From positions 20,150,001 to 20,214,000 of the forward strand of contig OZ231126.1 of NCBI GenBank assembly GCA_965153355.1: a stretch of 64,000 bases of DNA, written 5' to 3'. The position numbers and the translations under genes were made by a program. Positions 14,883 through 47,227 of the stretch are shown piece after piece; positions within the stretch are counted from its first letter, which is position 1; each line of letters begins with the position of its first letter. This stretch comes from Flaccisagitta enflata (lineage: Eukaryota > Chaetognatha > Sagittoidea > Aphragmophora). The notes beneath the pieces were generated by a model that made no database searches, had not been told where the DNA came from, and saw only the letters and a program-made list of their open reading frames with translations.

Positions 14883-16041
14883 GGGCAGCGGCCCCAAAGG
14901 GCCGATGTCCTGCAGGACACAGGGGTGAATTTCCAGACATCCGTCCGTCTGTCCGTACGTCCGTCCGTCCATCCCCCCCCCCCCGGTCAAAGCTTCTGAG
15001 CCTCATGTTCCCATTGAATAACATGGAACATTGAAGAAATGCAAATTTCCCATCGAATAACATAGGACGGCTTCCCTCCGAAGGCAACATTCGTTTTTCA
15101 AAGAAGATCAAAATAGAAAAAATGTATAAATGAAAATGCAGAAATAAGTGAATAAAGATGATTGAGATGGCTCAGATATGATATTTAAAAGAAAAATTTG
15201 CATTGATTCAGCAAAAGGACCAAGTTTAGCAAATGTTACCAAAAAAATTACTTTGAAAATTTGTACTTATTTTATTTTTGGTCACTGACAGGGGGTCGGT
15301 TGAAATTCTGAATTTGTATAGGAAATGAAAAAATGAAAAAGCAAAGAACATAGTTCTCTTCCTAAATCGATTACAGAGAGAACTATGTTTTTCAAAATGC
15401 AAAATTTCCCTGTATTTGGCTTTCTTGGAATAACAACGTCAGAAAATGAAAAAAAGTGTAAGCAGAAAATCACTAAAAATCATCAATTTCTTGCTTGTTT
15501 TCATGTGAATCGCATGGTTCAAATTGTATTTTAAGTCAGAATATGATAAAAATGTATACACCAAGTATCCTTAGAGACAATTTGTCCACTAAAAGCATTC
15601 CAGCTTCATTATTGTCCTGATAATGATGCAAAAAGTATTGTGAAACACTTCATTTTCCTTCATAAATTTTCCGTCATAGAAAATTGATAAAGAAATGAAA
15701 AAAATATAATATTCCCATTGAATAACATGGAGAATTTACTAGAAGTTAAAAACTTGGGATATCCCTATTGAATAACATGGAAAATTGACAAAATTTTGAA
15801 AAAATAGCAAGACTCAGATTAAATAACATGGGGAAATTGACAATGAAATGGAAAAAAATTCAATGTTCTCATTGAATAACAAGGAAAGTAGCCCCAAAGG
15901 CCTCAAATGTGCCTTCTCAGGACGTCTGGAAATTCACCCCTGTGTCCTACAGGACATTGGCCCTTTGGGGCCACTGCCCTGCTCTCACTCCACTTCTGCA
16001 GCTAATCACTCTAAGCAGGGCATCGGGTACCGCTGACCATG
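14883..16041. mobile_element. GGCAGCGGCCCC-type inverted-repeat element
   Basis: The left end starts GGGCAGCGGCCCCAAAGGGC and includes GATGTCCTGCAGGACACAGG. The right end (about 15923–15979) is its reverse complement: GTCTGGAAATTCACCCCTGT, then CCTACAGGACATTGG and CCCTTTGGGGCCACTGCCC. The inverted repeats are about 55 bp. An outer extension ends GGGTACCGCTGACCAT at about 16041, and the same terminal sequence (inverted) starts the related elements at 25025, 26689 and 37910. The interior is AT-rich, with repeated CCATTGAATAACATGG motifs and no gene. Confidence 0.75.
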
Positions 16042-16069
16042 TGCGATCCTTGGATGACTAGTTTCTTTC

Positions 16070-16085
16070 TTTTCTTTTTTTTTTT

Positions 16086-16146
<61 letters not shown>

Positions 16147-16152
16147 TTTTTT

Positions 16153-16211
<59 letters not shown>

Positions 16212-16225
16212 CTCTTTCTCTCTTA
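16070..16225. repeat. (TTTC)n tract
   Basis: Tetranucleotide repeat starting about 30 bp beyond the terminus of the preceding inverted-repeat element. Confidence 0.9.
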
Positions 16226-16312
16226 CTTCCCTTCATTCATTCTGTCTCTCTGTCTTTCTGTCATATCAAACTGCATTTCTTTTTTGAGTCAAAGTGTGTT
16301 CCGATTTTTCCG

Positions 16313-16572
16313 TTTTTAGGTGAGCCATAGCACCTCTATATAGGGCTCTGTCGGTCCGTCCGTCCGTCACGCTCGAATGAAAAATCGCAAAAAATGTTTG
16401 AAATCACTTTGTTCATCATTGATATTACTCGTCATCATATTGATCTACGGTTAGGTCTAATACAGCTGGGGATAGGTCGAATAGAGCTAGCGATAGGTCT
16501 AATAGAACTAGGGATAGGTCTAAGAAGTTATACGCCAGGTGCACCGTCTTGGCCCGTGTATCCGGCCTTGTT
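16313..16572 (-). mobile_element. HINE-like element, AGGTGC subfamily
   Basis: Reverse copy beginning TTTTTAGGTGAGCCATAGCA, with CTCTATA, a GTCCGTCCGTCC body, 20-bp ATAGGTCTAATAGAGCTAGG-like units, and the terminus CTTGGCCCGTGTATCCGGCC TTGTT. Its repeat units are shared with the copy at 19143–20457. Confidence 0.8.
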
Positions 16573-16578
16573 TCTTTT

Positions 16579-16645
<67 letters not shown>

Positions 16646-16904
16646 ATCTTTCTTTCTTTCTTTCTTCCTTTCTTCCTTTCTTTATTTCTTTCTTTTTTCT
16701 TAATTTCTCTCTTTATTTCTCTCTTTGTTTCGTTCTTTTTTTTTCTTTCTTTTTTTAACTCTATAAGAGGCATTGTCCGTCCGTCCATCCTTCCGTCCAT
16801 CCGTCCATCCGCCCGTCCGTCCGTCCGTCTGTCGGTCCTACCGTTCGTCTGTCCTTCGGCCTGTGTTTGTGTGTGAGTGTGTGTGTGTGAGTGTGTGTGT
16901 GTGT

Positions 16905-16981
<77 letters not shown>

Positions 16982-17094
16982 CGTGTGCGTGTGCGTGCGT
17001 GTGTTTGTGTGTGTGGAGGGGGTGAGTGAGGGATAAGGGCTGTACGCTCCTAACCACCCGTCCGCAGCGATATGGTGACATCGCTTCACTTGTT

Positions 17095-17178
<84 letters not shown>

Positions 17179-17216
17179 TCGTTCTTTCTTTCTTTCTTTC
17201 TTTCTTTCTCTCTTTC

Positions 17217-17252
<36 letters not shown>

Positions 17253-17410
17253 TTTCTTGTTTTCTTCCTTTTGATATTGACGATGATGGTGATGATGATG
17301 ATGATGATCATGATGATGATGATGATGATGATGATGATGGTAATAATTTGGATGATGACGATGATAATGATAATTGCAATGATGACGATGATGATGATGA
17401 TGAGGACGTT
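16573..17410. repeat. Compound microsatellite: TTTC, GTCC, GT, TTTC, GAT
   Basis: In order: TTTC (to about 16690), GTCC/GTCT (16776–16860), GT (16863–17010), TTTC (17095–17265) and GAT/GAC (17280–17405). The GATATTGACGATGATGGTGA junction recurs in reverse complement near 27830, so the end of the array is itself repeated. No gene is supported here. Confidence 0.85.
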
Positions 17411-17629
17411 GTGGTCCCTATTCATGTACTGAGGTGGTTGTTGTTGCTGTCTTTCGATCGTTTTACTTAAAAAGTCCATTAAACTTGGGTCTCCCTATTT
17501 CGCAAAAACGCGCATAAAAAAGAATCATCAATTATCATCGACCAAATCAACCGAAATTTGGTTCAAATCGCTGTCAATCATCCCTCACCAGTCTTTTTAT
17601 CTTCACAGGTTCATCTTTAATTTGATAAA

Positions 17630-17771
17630 ACCGGTCGGTCGGTCAGGCCGACGGTCGGTCGCATTTGTCGAGCGGGTTTTTCGCACCTGACCAAGCGCCT
17701 TAATGACCTTCTACATCACTGCCCCTGCCCACCCGCTCACGACTTAGGTTGCCGTATATCTGACCCTGTTT
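17630..17771 (-). mobile_element. HINE-like fragment
   Basis: GGTCGGTCGGTCAGGCCGAC body, CACTGCCCCTGCCCACCCGC block, then GTTGCCGTATATCTGACCCT near the 5' terminus. The hairpin end is missing. Confidence 0.55.
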
Positions 17772-17878
17772 TTCAATATTGTGCGTCCTCGCACCTGAAA
17801 AAAAAAGATGCAAATGGAGATGGAGAAACAGAGGCAGACAGACGAGTGGTCACGTACAGCAATTATGATCTGCAATAC

Positions 17879-18034
17879 TCAGTGCGCCCCGCGGCCATGC
17901 GTTGACAATCTCTCGCAGTTCATATCGTCTTTTGCGACCTTGTCGACCTTGAGTTTGCGTGCTAACTTTTCGATGTGGGGGCCAATTTTTTGATTGTATC
18001 GATCCCCGAGCCCGCGTTTGTGTGCGCGCGTCAT
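17879..18034 (-). CDS. Possible short ORF or first exon (51 aa), basic
   Basis: ATG at 18034, TGA ending at 17879. The product starts MTRAHKRGLGDRYNQ and contains IGPHIEKLARKLKVDKVAKD. It is Lys/Arg-rich, uses GC-rich codons like the neighbouring exons, and reads as a helical segment. It faces away from the coiled-coil gene that starts at 18253, so a shared promoter region of about 220 bp is possible. It may be the first exon of a longer minus-strand gene, but I found no clear second exon. Confidence 0.35.
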   Translation of the reverse strand: MTRAHKRGLGDRYNQKIGPHIEKLARKLKVDKVAKDDMNCERLSTHGRGAH

Positions 18035-18252
18035 GCGCTTAATTTATTTCAACTCATTTCGACAAAATATCCAAACTTGAACACACGTGAAAAAAAACAG
18101 AAATAGAAAAAGGGAGAAAAGTAAAAAAGAAATATAAAAAGAAAAGAAAAAACACTCCGAAATATTCGTATTTGCTCTGTCTAATAAAATTCTTGCTTTT
18201 TTTTCTTACTTTTTTTCAGTTGTTTTCCAGCACACAAATCAAAACAGTGACA

Positions 18253-29259
<11,007 letters not shown>

Positions 29260-30013
29260 AATCGAGCGGCGACAACTGTTTGTGAATGAGTCGTATTTAC
29301 ATATATCAAATCATTTATTCAAATTCAATCATGTTTAACGCGACATTTGCATTTCTCTCGAGACATCAACGCAATTGCCTCATACTGAATCATGTACATG
29401 ACATGTGCTGCTACACTCATATTTTGCCAATTTGCTCAAATTGACAACGTTTGTCTATTGATTTCGAATACAGATCTTCCAATCTGCTCATACCTGTCTC
29501 ATTTTAAAACAACGCCAAGAGATGTCCAATAGATGCGTCCTCTTTAGATGTAAGATATAAAGATACAAAGATACTAGAATAAAGATGTTAAGATATAATG
29601 ACACCAAGATATTAAGATATTTTCTCCCCCCGCCCCCGCCCCTCCATGCCTCCTCTTCCACCCCAATGCCCCAAGACCTTCCCACCACTAATACAAGGAC
29701 ACATCTGGAGATGTAAAAAGACATGGCGACATGAGAAGACATGAAGAAACATGAAGTAATATGAAAAAAAACATGAAGAGACACGAAAAGACACATGGAG
29801 AGACACATGAAGAGACACGTGAAGAGACACATGAAGAAATACATTAAGAGATCCATGATGAGATACATGAAGAGATACATAAAGACACATGAAGAGATAC
29901 ATGAAGAGACACAAAGAGAAATGAAGAGACACGAAGAAAAATGAAGAGAAATGAAGAGAAAATTTCGCGTGACAGACCTTAGAGATGCGAGGACGCATCT
30001 ATAAAAAGAAGGA

Positions 30014-30101
<88 letters not shown>

Positions 30102-30652
30102 GAAAAGAAGAAATGAATAAATGAATTAATGAACGAACGAATGAATGAATAAATGAATGAACAAATGCATGAATGAATGAATAAATGAATGAATGAAAAG
30201 AACCAAGAGGGAAGCAGCCGGGCAAGCTGTCATTCAGACCGACCGCTCTCATGCCATGTTTGCATGGAGAGAAAGGTAGATCATGGAAAGATTTATGCTG
30301 ATGATTTAAACTGATGAAAAGCGGAGCGAGGCTCAAGGCAGTTAATTGAGAGATGGATAGATGCGGATGAAGGACGGATGGGGACTGTCTGAGGGTCGAG
30401 GGTAGTTGGATAAGTTTGGATCCGTTGGTGAAAACGTAGGTCTTCCAAATGCCCAAATTTGTGACATTTGTTTCTTTGTAATATTACAGAAATGTTGCTG
30501 TATATAGGGTGTGGGGACGGCATGCCGCGGCAGTCCCGTCTAGATCGTCCTTTTGCTTGCCAATAAATACCTGTTCTCATCTTGTTCTCTCTCTCTCATT
30601 AGTCTCATAACATCGGATTGCCATATAACAGGGTTGATTTTACTCTCGCCCT

Positions 30653-30752
30653 TTTTAGGTGTGCCAACGCACCTTTATGACCGGTCGTGTCCGTCTGTCT
30701 GTTGGTCACGCAAACCTTTAACGATCCACCCGGCGCACCTATTGGCCTTGTT
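30653..30752 (-). mobile_element. Minimal (100-bp) HINE-like element
   Basis: Hairpin TTTTAGGTGTGCCAACGCAC CT, short GTCCGTCTGTCTGTTGGTCA body, then the subterminal motif CGGCGCACCT and ATTGGCCTTGTT. It shows the two conserved ends with almost no body. Confidence 0.8.
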
Positions 30753-30907
30753 ACATAATCGACCCTCGAAAGTTAACAGGACTCGAATGACAGATTTTCA
30801 GATGCATGCTAGTGTTCCTAGTATTTGTAAAAGACGCTGTGTCCGTCCAATACAACAGTCCGCCCGTCCAATCGTCTTTCAGTCTATCTGGGACGAGAAA
30901 AGAAGGG

Positions 30908-30978
<71 letters not shown>

Positions 30979-31226
30979 GACTCGGTGTCAGAAAGATAGC
31001 ACAGAAACAAAGGCTTCGTTGATCTAACTTTACCTCCGAGACTGTGACAGAACTTTTATGACAAGTTCATCGAAATTTAAGCCATGACGTAAACTCGAAT
31101 TGGGATCTTCAATTTTCGAAATTTACTTTTTGCTCCACTCGCGCCCTAACCGAAGACCAACGATTTTACATTGGATTGTAATCTAGTTCGAATTTGTCGG
31201 TCAAAAGGAAGTTCAATAAAAGAAAG

Positions 31227-31345
<119 letters not shown>

Positions 31346-31739
31346 GCATACCGAGATTGACAGCCAGAATCCCAAACAGACAGAAAGACTGACTTACAAA
31401 CATGTACGCACATACCGTATTTTCCAGGTTTTTTACCGACAACAAGAAATTCGGAAAAAGAAGGAAAAAAAACGATTTAGATAACTCATTTTTGTGGGCA
31501 CAATTTATGCGATGTCATTTCAACTTCGTGTAGTCTGTAATTTTCCTTTTTCCTTTTTGTCCCCGACGAACAGTTTTCGTCGGTGACTATGAAGTAGCAG
31601 TGATGTGTAGTCTGTCTGTCTGTCTGTGTGTCTGTCTGTTTGTCTGTTTAAAACCCTTGATATTTTTGGAACCAGACTTCAGAATTTTATGAAACTTTGC
31701 TGGTGTTGTTTATAGGTCAATAGGAGCTTGTGCACCAAT

Positions 31740-32330
31740 TTTCAAAAAAATTCATTAACTTTTACTACCCTTTGCCTATTATTTTTGTAGTAATATTTAG
31801 CTGGGACTTAAGCGTTTTACATAGGTAGAGGGTAGTAAAGGTTTATGAATTTTTTTTTAATTTGGTATACAAGTAGAGGGTAGTAAATAAACAACCCCTG
31901 CAAAATTCGAATTAAATCTGAAGTCTGGTTTATGAGATATTAGTTTATTTATGTAGTAGTATGTTGCTAGGACTTAGGCAATTTACATAGGCAAAGGGTA
32001 GTAAAGGTATGTGAATTTTTTTCTAATTTGATAAGCAAGTAGAGGGTAGTAAATAAATAAGCCCTGCAAAATTCGAATTAAATCTGAAGTCTGGTTTATG
32101 AGATATTAGCTTATTTATGTAGTAATATGTTACTATGACTTAGGCAGTTTACATAGGCAAAGGGTAGCAAAGTTATGTGAATTCTTTTTTAATTTGGTAT
32201 ACAAGTAAAGGATATTAATTGAAGTGCCCCTGCAAAATTCGAATTAAATCTGAAGTCTGGTTTATAAGATATTAGCTTATTAATGTAGTAATATATTACT
32301 AGGACTTTAGCAATTTCTATAGAGGATTGG
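31740..32330 (+). repeat. 166-bp tandem repeat, about 3.5 copies
   Basis: AAATCTGAAGTCTGGTTTAT recurs at about 31915, 32081 and 32247, giving a 166-bp period. Units contain GGTAGTAAA and TGCAAAATTCGAATTAAATC. The array is AT-rich, with no coding potential. Confidence 0.85.
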
Positions 32331-32407
32331 AGTTGGAATTCTTTTACTATCTCATTTATTACATTCTGATTTTTTTTTCTTTAGGTTTGCCATCATGGAT
32401 TTCAAGA

Positions 32408-32937
32408 TTCATCTTCAACTACTGTCACCATCTTCAACTACTGTCACCATCTTCAACTACTGTCACCATCTTCAACTACTGTCACCATCTTCAACTACTG
32501 TCATCATCTTCAACTACTGTCATCATCTTCAACTACTGTCATCATCTTCAACTACTGTCATCATCTTCAACTACTGTCATCATCTTCAACTACTGTCATC
32601 ATCTTCAACTACTGTCATCATCTTCAACTACTGTCATCATCTTCAACTACTGTCATCATCTTCAACTACTGTCATCATCTTCAACTACTGTCATCATCTT
32701 CAACTACTGTCATCATCTTCAACTACTGTCATCATCTTCAACTACTGTCATCATCTTCAACTACTGTCATCATCTTCAACTACTGTCATCATCTTCAACT
32801 ACTGTCATCGTCTTCAACTACTGTCATCATCTTCAACTACTGTCATCATCTTCAACTACTGTCATCTTCAACTACTGTCATCGTCTTCAACTACTGTCAT
32901 CATCTTTAACTACTGTCATCATCTTCAACTTTGAAAA
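32408..32937 (+). repeat. 19-bp minisatellite, about 27 units
   Basis: Unit CTTCAACTACTGTCATCAT with few substitutions; the first units have CACCAT instead of CATCAT. Because 19 is not a multiple of three, all frames cycle through the unit. The long ORFs over it are artefacts. It is followed by A- and T-rich runs. Confidence 0.95.
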
Positions 32938-32985
32938 AAAATTTTGAAAATTTCAAAAAAAAAAATTTTTGAAAATTTTTTTTTG

Positions 32986-33020
<35 letters not shown>

Positions 33021-33051
33021 AAAATTTTTTTTTTTTTTGTCGTGTCTCTTC

Positions 33052-33125
33052 TCGAGTCGCGTTTACGCGACGAGAAAGCTTCAAAAATTACAGTCCCCAG
33101 TCGGGGACTGTAATTTTGAAGCTTT
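33052..33125. repeat. Hairpin pair: HINE-type hairpin and long palindrome
   Basis: GAGTCGCGTTTACGCGAC (HINE-like terminal hairpin without the rest of the element) followed at about 33078–33123 by a near-perfect palindrome whose arms are GCTTCAAAAATTACAGTCCC and GGGACTGTAATTTTGAAGC, with only a few bases between them. Confidence 0.7.
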
Positions 33126-33405
33126 TTCGCCTTTCTCTTCTTCCTCAATCTTCAAATTCTACCTCCAACTGTTTAGCTTTTGATTTTACTCGCAAAGAAT
33201 GAATAAAAAGACCCAACCAGTCACTCGGTCTCGTCCTCGAAACAGACTTACCTTCAAGCACCACGTTCTTCTTTTTTTTTCTCAAATAGAAATCTTGTGA
33301 CATTAAATCCCGAAATAACAAATTTGGACAGGTTCGATCGGATTAAATCGCGAAATAATTACGTTGCTTTACTTAATCACTTACTTTAATCTAAAGTAAA
33401 AAAAC

Positions 33406-33631
33406 AAAAAGGCCGTATACACGGCTACCGAAGCCGCGTACGGGTGGGCAGGGGCAGTGATAATAAGGCTTTTCAAGCAATTTGGCAGGAGCAGTTACGC
33501 AAAAAACGCCCGTTAACGCCGAAAAAAGCTAACGCAGACCGACCGACCGACCGACCAACCGACCGACCGACCGACCGACACCGACCGACCGACATAGCGG
33601 GTCATAGAGTCGTGTAGCACGCGACTAAAAA
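33406..33631 (+). mobile_element. HINE-like element
   Basis: AAAAAGGCCGTATACACGGC start, GCCGCGTACGGGTGGGCAGG, AACGCCCGTTAACGCCGAAA, a GACCGACCGACCGACC body and a GAGTCGTGTAGCACGCGACT hairpin with AAAA. It lies 340 bp upstream of the ankyrin gene. Confidence 0.85.
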
Positions 33632-33966
33632 GAATGAATCGTAAAAAAAAAACAATGCAATGATCTGAGTTGATGGTTTGTGATAAGATAAAAGGAGACG
33701 AAGCGATCATAAATGGCTTCGTCTTCATAACTTTAAAGAAGTTGTAGTAAAGAATAAAGAAAAGCGACAGGCAAGGAAAAAAAGACAAAACCGCCACACA
33801 AAAAAAAAACAACCGAACAACACCACATCGTCTCGACACCAACTAGTACCTAAGCGGCGTCGCAGCATTATTACTCGTACACCATTCGTCGCAATCTCAC
33901 CAATATCATGATCTGTGCGTAAACAAACAACCCACAATTTTTAGACGACCGTAAGAAGGCTAAATC

Positions 33967-42629
<8,663 letters not shown>

Positions 42630-42651
42630 ATGTTAAATTGATTCACCAGAA

Positions 42652-42750
42652 AACAAGTGACCCCGGGGTTACAATATCGTTGCGGACGGGTGGGCAGGGG
42701 TGAATAACCCCCCTCCCCTCCCCCTTTCCACACACAGATAAACACACGCA

Positions 42751-42829
<79 letters not shown>

Positions 42830-42972
42830 CCACACACACACACACACATGACTGCAGCATCCTTAATGCGCGTTTCGCACTTTTGATTTGATCGTGACGG
42901 ACGAACAGATGGACAGATGGACCAACGAACGGACAAAGCCTCTTATATGGAGTCACGTGTCCTTTACTAAAA
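42652..42972 (+). mobile_element. HINE-like element with CA expansion
   Basis: AACAAGTGACC start, GTTGCGGACGGGTGGGCAGG, a CGCACGCACGCA then CA tract (about 42745–42848), GACGGACGAACAGATGGACA body and a degraded hairpin GAGTCACGTGTCC followed by CTAAAAA. It starts 23 bp after the ankyrin stop codon, so it may form part of the 3' UTR. Confidence 0.75.
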
Positions 42973-43401
42973 ACATCTTTTTATTTCGTTTCGTTCCATG
43001 GCTACTCAATTGCAATTTTTGTCATTCCATTCCAACCTTACACCTATTTAGTAAATTATTTATATTTTTCACGGGTAAGAAACAATAGTAAGTTTTAATG
43101 CATCTTTCAATGCTTCCTAATAAATGACACTTCGCTTGTAAATCTTATAGTCGCAGCACGCAAAAACAATATCCAGAAAGAATATCATCTCAAGTTAGGT
43201 AGTGCAATTAGACGCAGGGATAAGGATACGAAGCAGTTAAAACGGATTTTTAATGATGCAGATCTACAACCCCTTTCGATGATTCCTTACTGTTTTTAAG
43301 AAGGAGTCCCCTCTTCATCGCAAAACATGCCAAATATTTTTTTCATTCTTGCCTCTAATCTTTAAACTTTAAATGAGGTGACATTATCCGCAATCTGAGA
43401 A

Positions 43402-45207
43402 ATGTCACTTTGGACCAAGGCAATAAACGCCGTCGGAGCGTTGACCAATCAGAATGGCGACACGCGAGGGGAGGAAGATTCGTCCAATGAGCGTCGAGAA
43501 CGCGATCTCAGCCGGCGCGAAAAGTATCTCCGGAAATCGTCGCGCGCGAGTTTGAGAAGCAGTCGACGAAGAGTTGCCGAGTGGCTCGAGGTCTGCATCT
43601 TGTTGCTGTTGTGATGTGACGGTGGTTGGCAAAACCCGGCCAATAGTCAAACGAAATGATATCAAATCTGGTTTATTGAACTTTACAGTAGGTTCTTTAA
43701 AAAGAAATCAGGCAGAGGAATGTCGCGGAATGGGGGATGGAGGATAAGTCTGGTTATGGGGTGGGGGTGGGTAGTAACTAGTAAGGCGGATATGGTACTG
43801 GCATGATTCGAGGTTCGCCGGGCCAACTATAAGAAATATGTCCACACTTTGTCACATCAGTTTATCACTGATTTAAAGAGAAAAATATATCTATGGGTGT
43901 TTTAGTACTTTTGTTCAGTTCATGCGCCATAGAAATAGCATTTCATCATTCCAGAGTGAGAAACATCTCTGTATGTAAGTGTAAAATCAGTGTGACAGGG
44001 TGTGGACATATTTCTTATAGTTGGCCCGGCGAATCTCGAATCTTGCCTACTATCACACTATGACTATGGTATGCTTGTACAGTATATGTCGGGGTGCAAA
44101 TGAAGATGAAATTTCGGTTTCAGTCTCTTCTTGTAACTATATTTATAATTATTTTATGATTATTTTGATGAAATTTGTAATTTTAAAGTTTAATATTTTT
44201 CTATAAGTAAAAGAAACCCTAGTATAATAAAGGCATAGCTTTGTTCAATTGACTAAGACAAGAAAGAATCACTGGGAATAATAGATTCCTTAAAAATAGT
44301 AGAGCAAAAATTCAAAACCTACGAAGGGAAAATTCTAAGACTTGAACAAAATAAACAATTTTGCATTTCTAAGAACATGGCCCTCATCTTATATGTTCTT
44401 AGAATGAGGCCATGTTTTTGAAAATGCAAAACTTTGAATATAGAGAGAGTCTCAGAATTTTCCCTAACACAAGTCAAGTTGCAAAATTAAATTTTCTTTA
44501 GATTTCCTTCTTTTTTCTCCTCTTTTTACTTGCCCAGCACCCTTTCTCTCATCTGCAAATGATTTTCTATGCAAAACTAAATACAATATTACATAACAAT
44601 CATATTCTTTGATGAAAAAAATCTGAATTTGTCAAATTTAGAATATTGAAAAAAATGTTTCGACTCTTCAAATTTGGTCTTCGTTTGCACCTCGACATAT
44701 ACATATATAACTGCAGCTGACTGAAGATGTAATAGATAGTATAGTTGTCCGCTTTATCAATGCAAGGATTTTCCATTGGATCAAGCGCAAATTGTGCGCC
44801 AGACAAACAATGACGGTAACGACAATATCGGAACTTGCAATGACGGAAGCGACTCAAGTTACGAGAACGACGCGGCAAACGCAAATCGTAACCCAGTCGT
44901 GCAAGCGAGAAAGCTGAGACACGCCGTTGACGGCAATAGTAATGGCCGAAAAGTATACAATGACAAGTCAAGTCAGCCGAACGACAATGAGAACAACGCC
45001 CAGAATGAGGCCGGCGCTCGTCTTCGGCGCCGCCGCGGCCAGCAAGAGAACAGCGTGGCCTCATTCTCAAGCCGCAGCCGCGGGCAGGATGGTACGCGAC
45101 AACATCCAAGATATCCGCCACGTCGAAGCACGCGAATGTCCAACTACCACCAGCATGAAGAAGGCGCCGATGATGATGTGGTCGACGTGTGCTCAGGTTG
45201 AGAGAAA

Positions 45208-45280
<73 letters not shown>

Positions 45281-45382
45281 ATGCAAACAGGCACAGAAAC
45301 AGAAACAGTTTTAAAGACATACCAATAAAGGCGGCTAATCGCCGTAGGAAAAAAGTCGTAAATGCTGAGAGATGAGAGAGAG

Positions 45383-45474
<92 letters not shown>

Positions 45475-46451
45475 ATAACACAGGGTATCAAGGGTATCGT
45501 TGTGGACAGGGGCATCCAACCCCATCCACACCCAGACCCCCCCACACAAGTATCTAGACCGCTTGTTTTTCCACTTTTCCAATTGGATGGACAGACGGAC
45601 CAACAGACCGATGGATGGACTGACAGACAAAGCCTCTCATAGAGTCCGGAGTTGAAATGAGAGAGAAAATGTGCTGCCAGGATGCATAATTATCACCTAG
45701 GACATTTAAAAGTTCAAACAGACTTCAACTAACTCGATTCCTCGTTTTTTGGGAAAACGCGAAAAATGCGGAAAAATAAAAAAAGATTCAAAAATTCATA
45801 GCTCCAAAACTATTGATCGCACAGAATTCTGCTTGGCGTCATCTTAAAGAGGAGAATTAGCTCTTTCTTAGCTATTAATTTCATGCGTAGTCCCATTCAG
45901 CTCCAGAAAAGCAGCAACTTTCTCAAACGCTTCATGAGAAAAAGGGAAAATAACTTTTCTTCGCGGAAATCAAAAAGTCTTCGAATCTTCGAATCTCGAC
46001 TTTTTTCCAAACGAATTACGAAAGGACAGGCGGAGAAAGTGCAAGTGGCATACAAACAGGGAGCAAGTCAGAAAGACATACCGAAACAGCCAATCAGAAA
46101 CACACGCGCATGACTGGCAGACAGAAAGACTTCGCATCTCCTTATCTACTAAATCCTCATTTCATTTACTTGTCCGCTCGTTAGTAACGGTGAAAAACAG
46201 TTCATCGCCGACTCCTACAAAAAGTCAAGCATCGGGAGCTCGTCGTACACCATCTCCACGTCCCATTCCCAACATGCTCGATGCGAAGCGAATTGATTTT
46301 GTACTCGCAGTGGCAGGTATTTCTATGATTGTGTGCGAACTATCGCATGCCTCAGGCTCAGCGTGTATGCGTGCGTGCACCCCCATGCACTATGTCTGCC
46401 TACCAATAAAGGCGGCTAATCGCCGTAGGAAAAAAGTCGTAAATGCTGAGA

Positions 46452-46544
<93 letters not shown>

Positions 46545-46545
46545 G

Positions 46546-46576
<31 letters not shown>

Positions 46577-47141
46577 TAACACAGGGTATCAATATCGTTG
46601 TGGACAGGGGCATCCAACCCCATCCACACCCAGACCCCCCCACACAAGTATCTAGACCGCTTGTTTTTCCACTTTTCCAATTGGATGGACAGACGGACCA
46701 ACAGACTGATGGATGGACTGACAGACAAAGCCTCTCATAGAGTCCGGAGTTGAAATGAGAGAGAAAATGTGCTGCCAGGATGCATAATTATCACCTAGGA
46801 CATTTAAAAGTTCAAACAGACTTCAACTAACTCGATTCCTCGTTTTTTGGGAAAACGCGAAAAATGCGGAAAAATAAAAAAAGATTCAAAAATTCATAGC
46901 TCCAAAACTATTGATCGCACAGAATTCTGCTTGGCGTCATCTGAAAGAGGAGAATTAGCTCTTTCTTAGCTATTAATATCATGCGTAGTCCCATTCAGCT
47001 CCAGAAAAGCAGCAACTTTCTCAAACGCTTCATGAGAAAAAGGGAAAATAACTTTTCTTCGCGGAAATCAAAAAGTCTTCGAATCTTCGAATCTCGACTT
47101 TTTTCCAAATTAGTATTAATTTTGAATCTTGAAACGTACTG

Positions 47142-47227
<86 letters not shown>

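Noticed and set aside
29488-30456. 322-residue minus-strand ORF
   Set aside because: Mostly the complement of AGACACATGAAGAG and GAAA repeats; residue bias follows the repeats.
32327-32947. 206-residue ORF of LLSSSSTTVIIFNYCHH type
   Set aside because: It is the 19-bp minisatellite read through; no start context, splice sites or non-repeat sequence.
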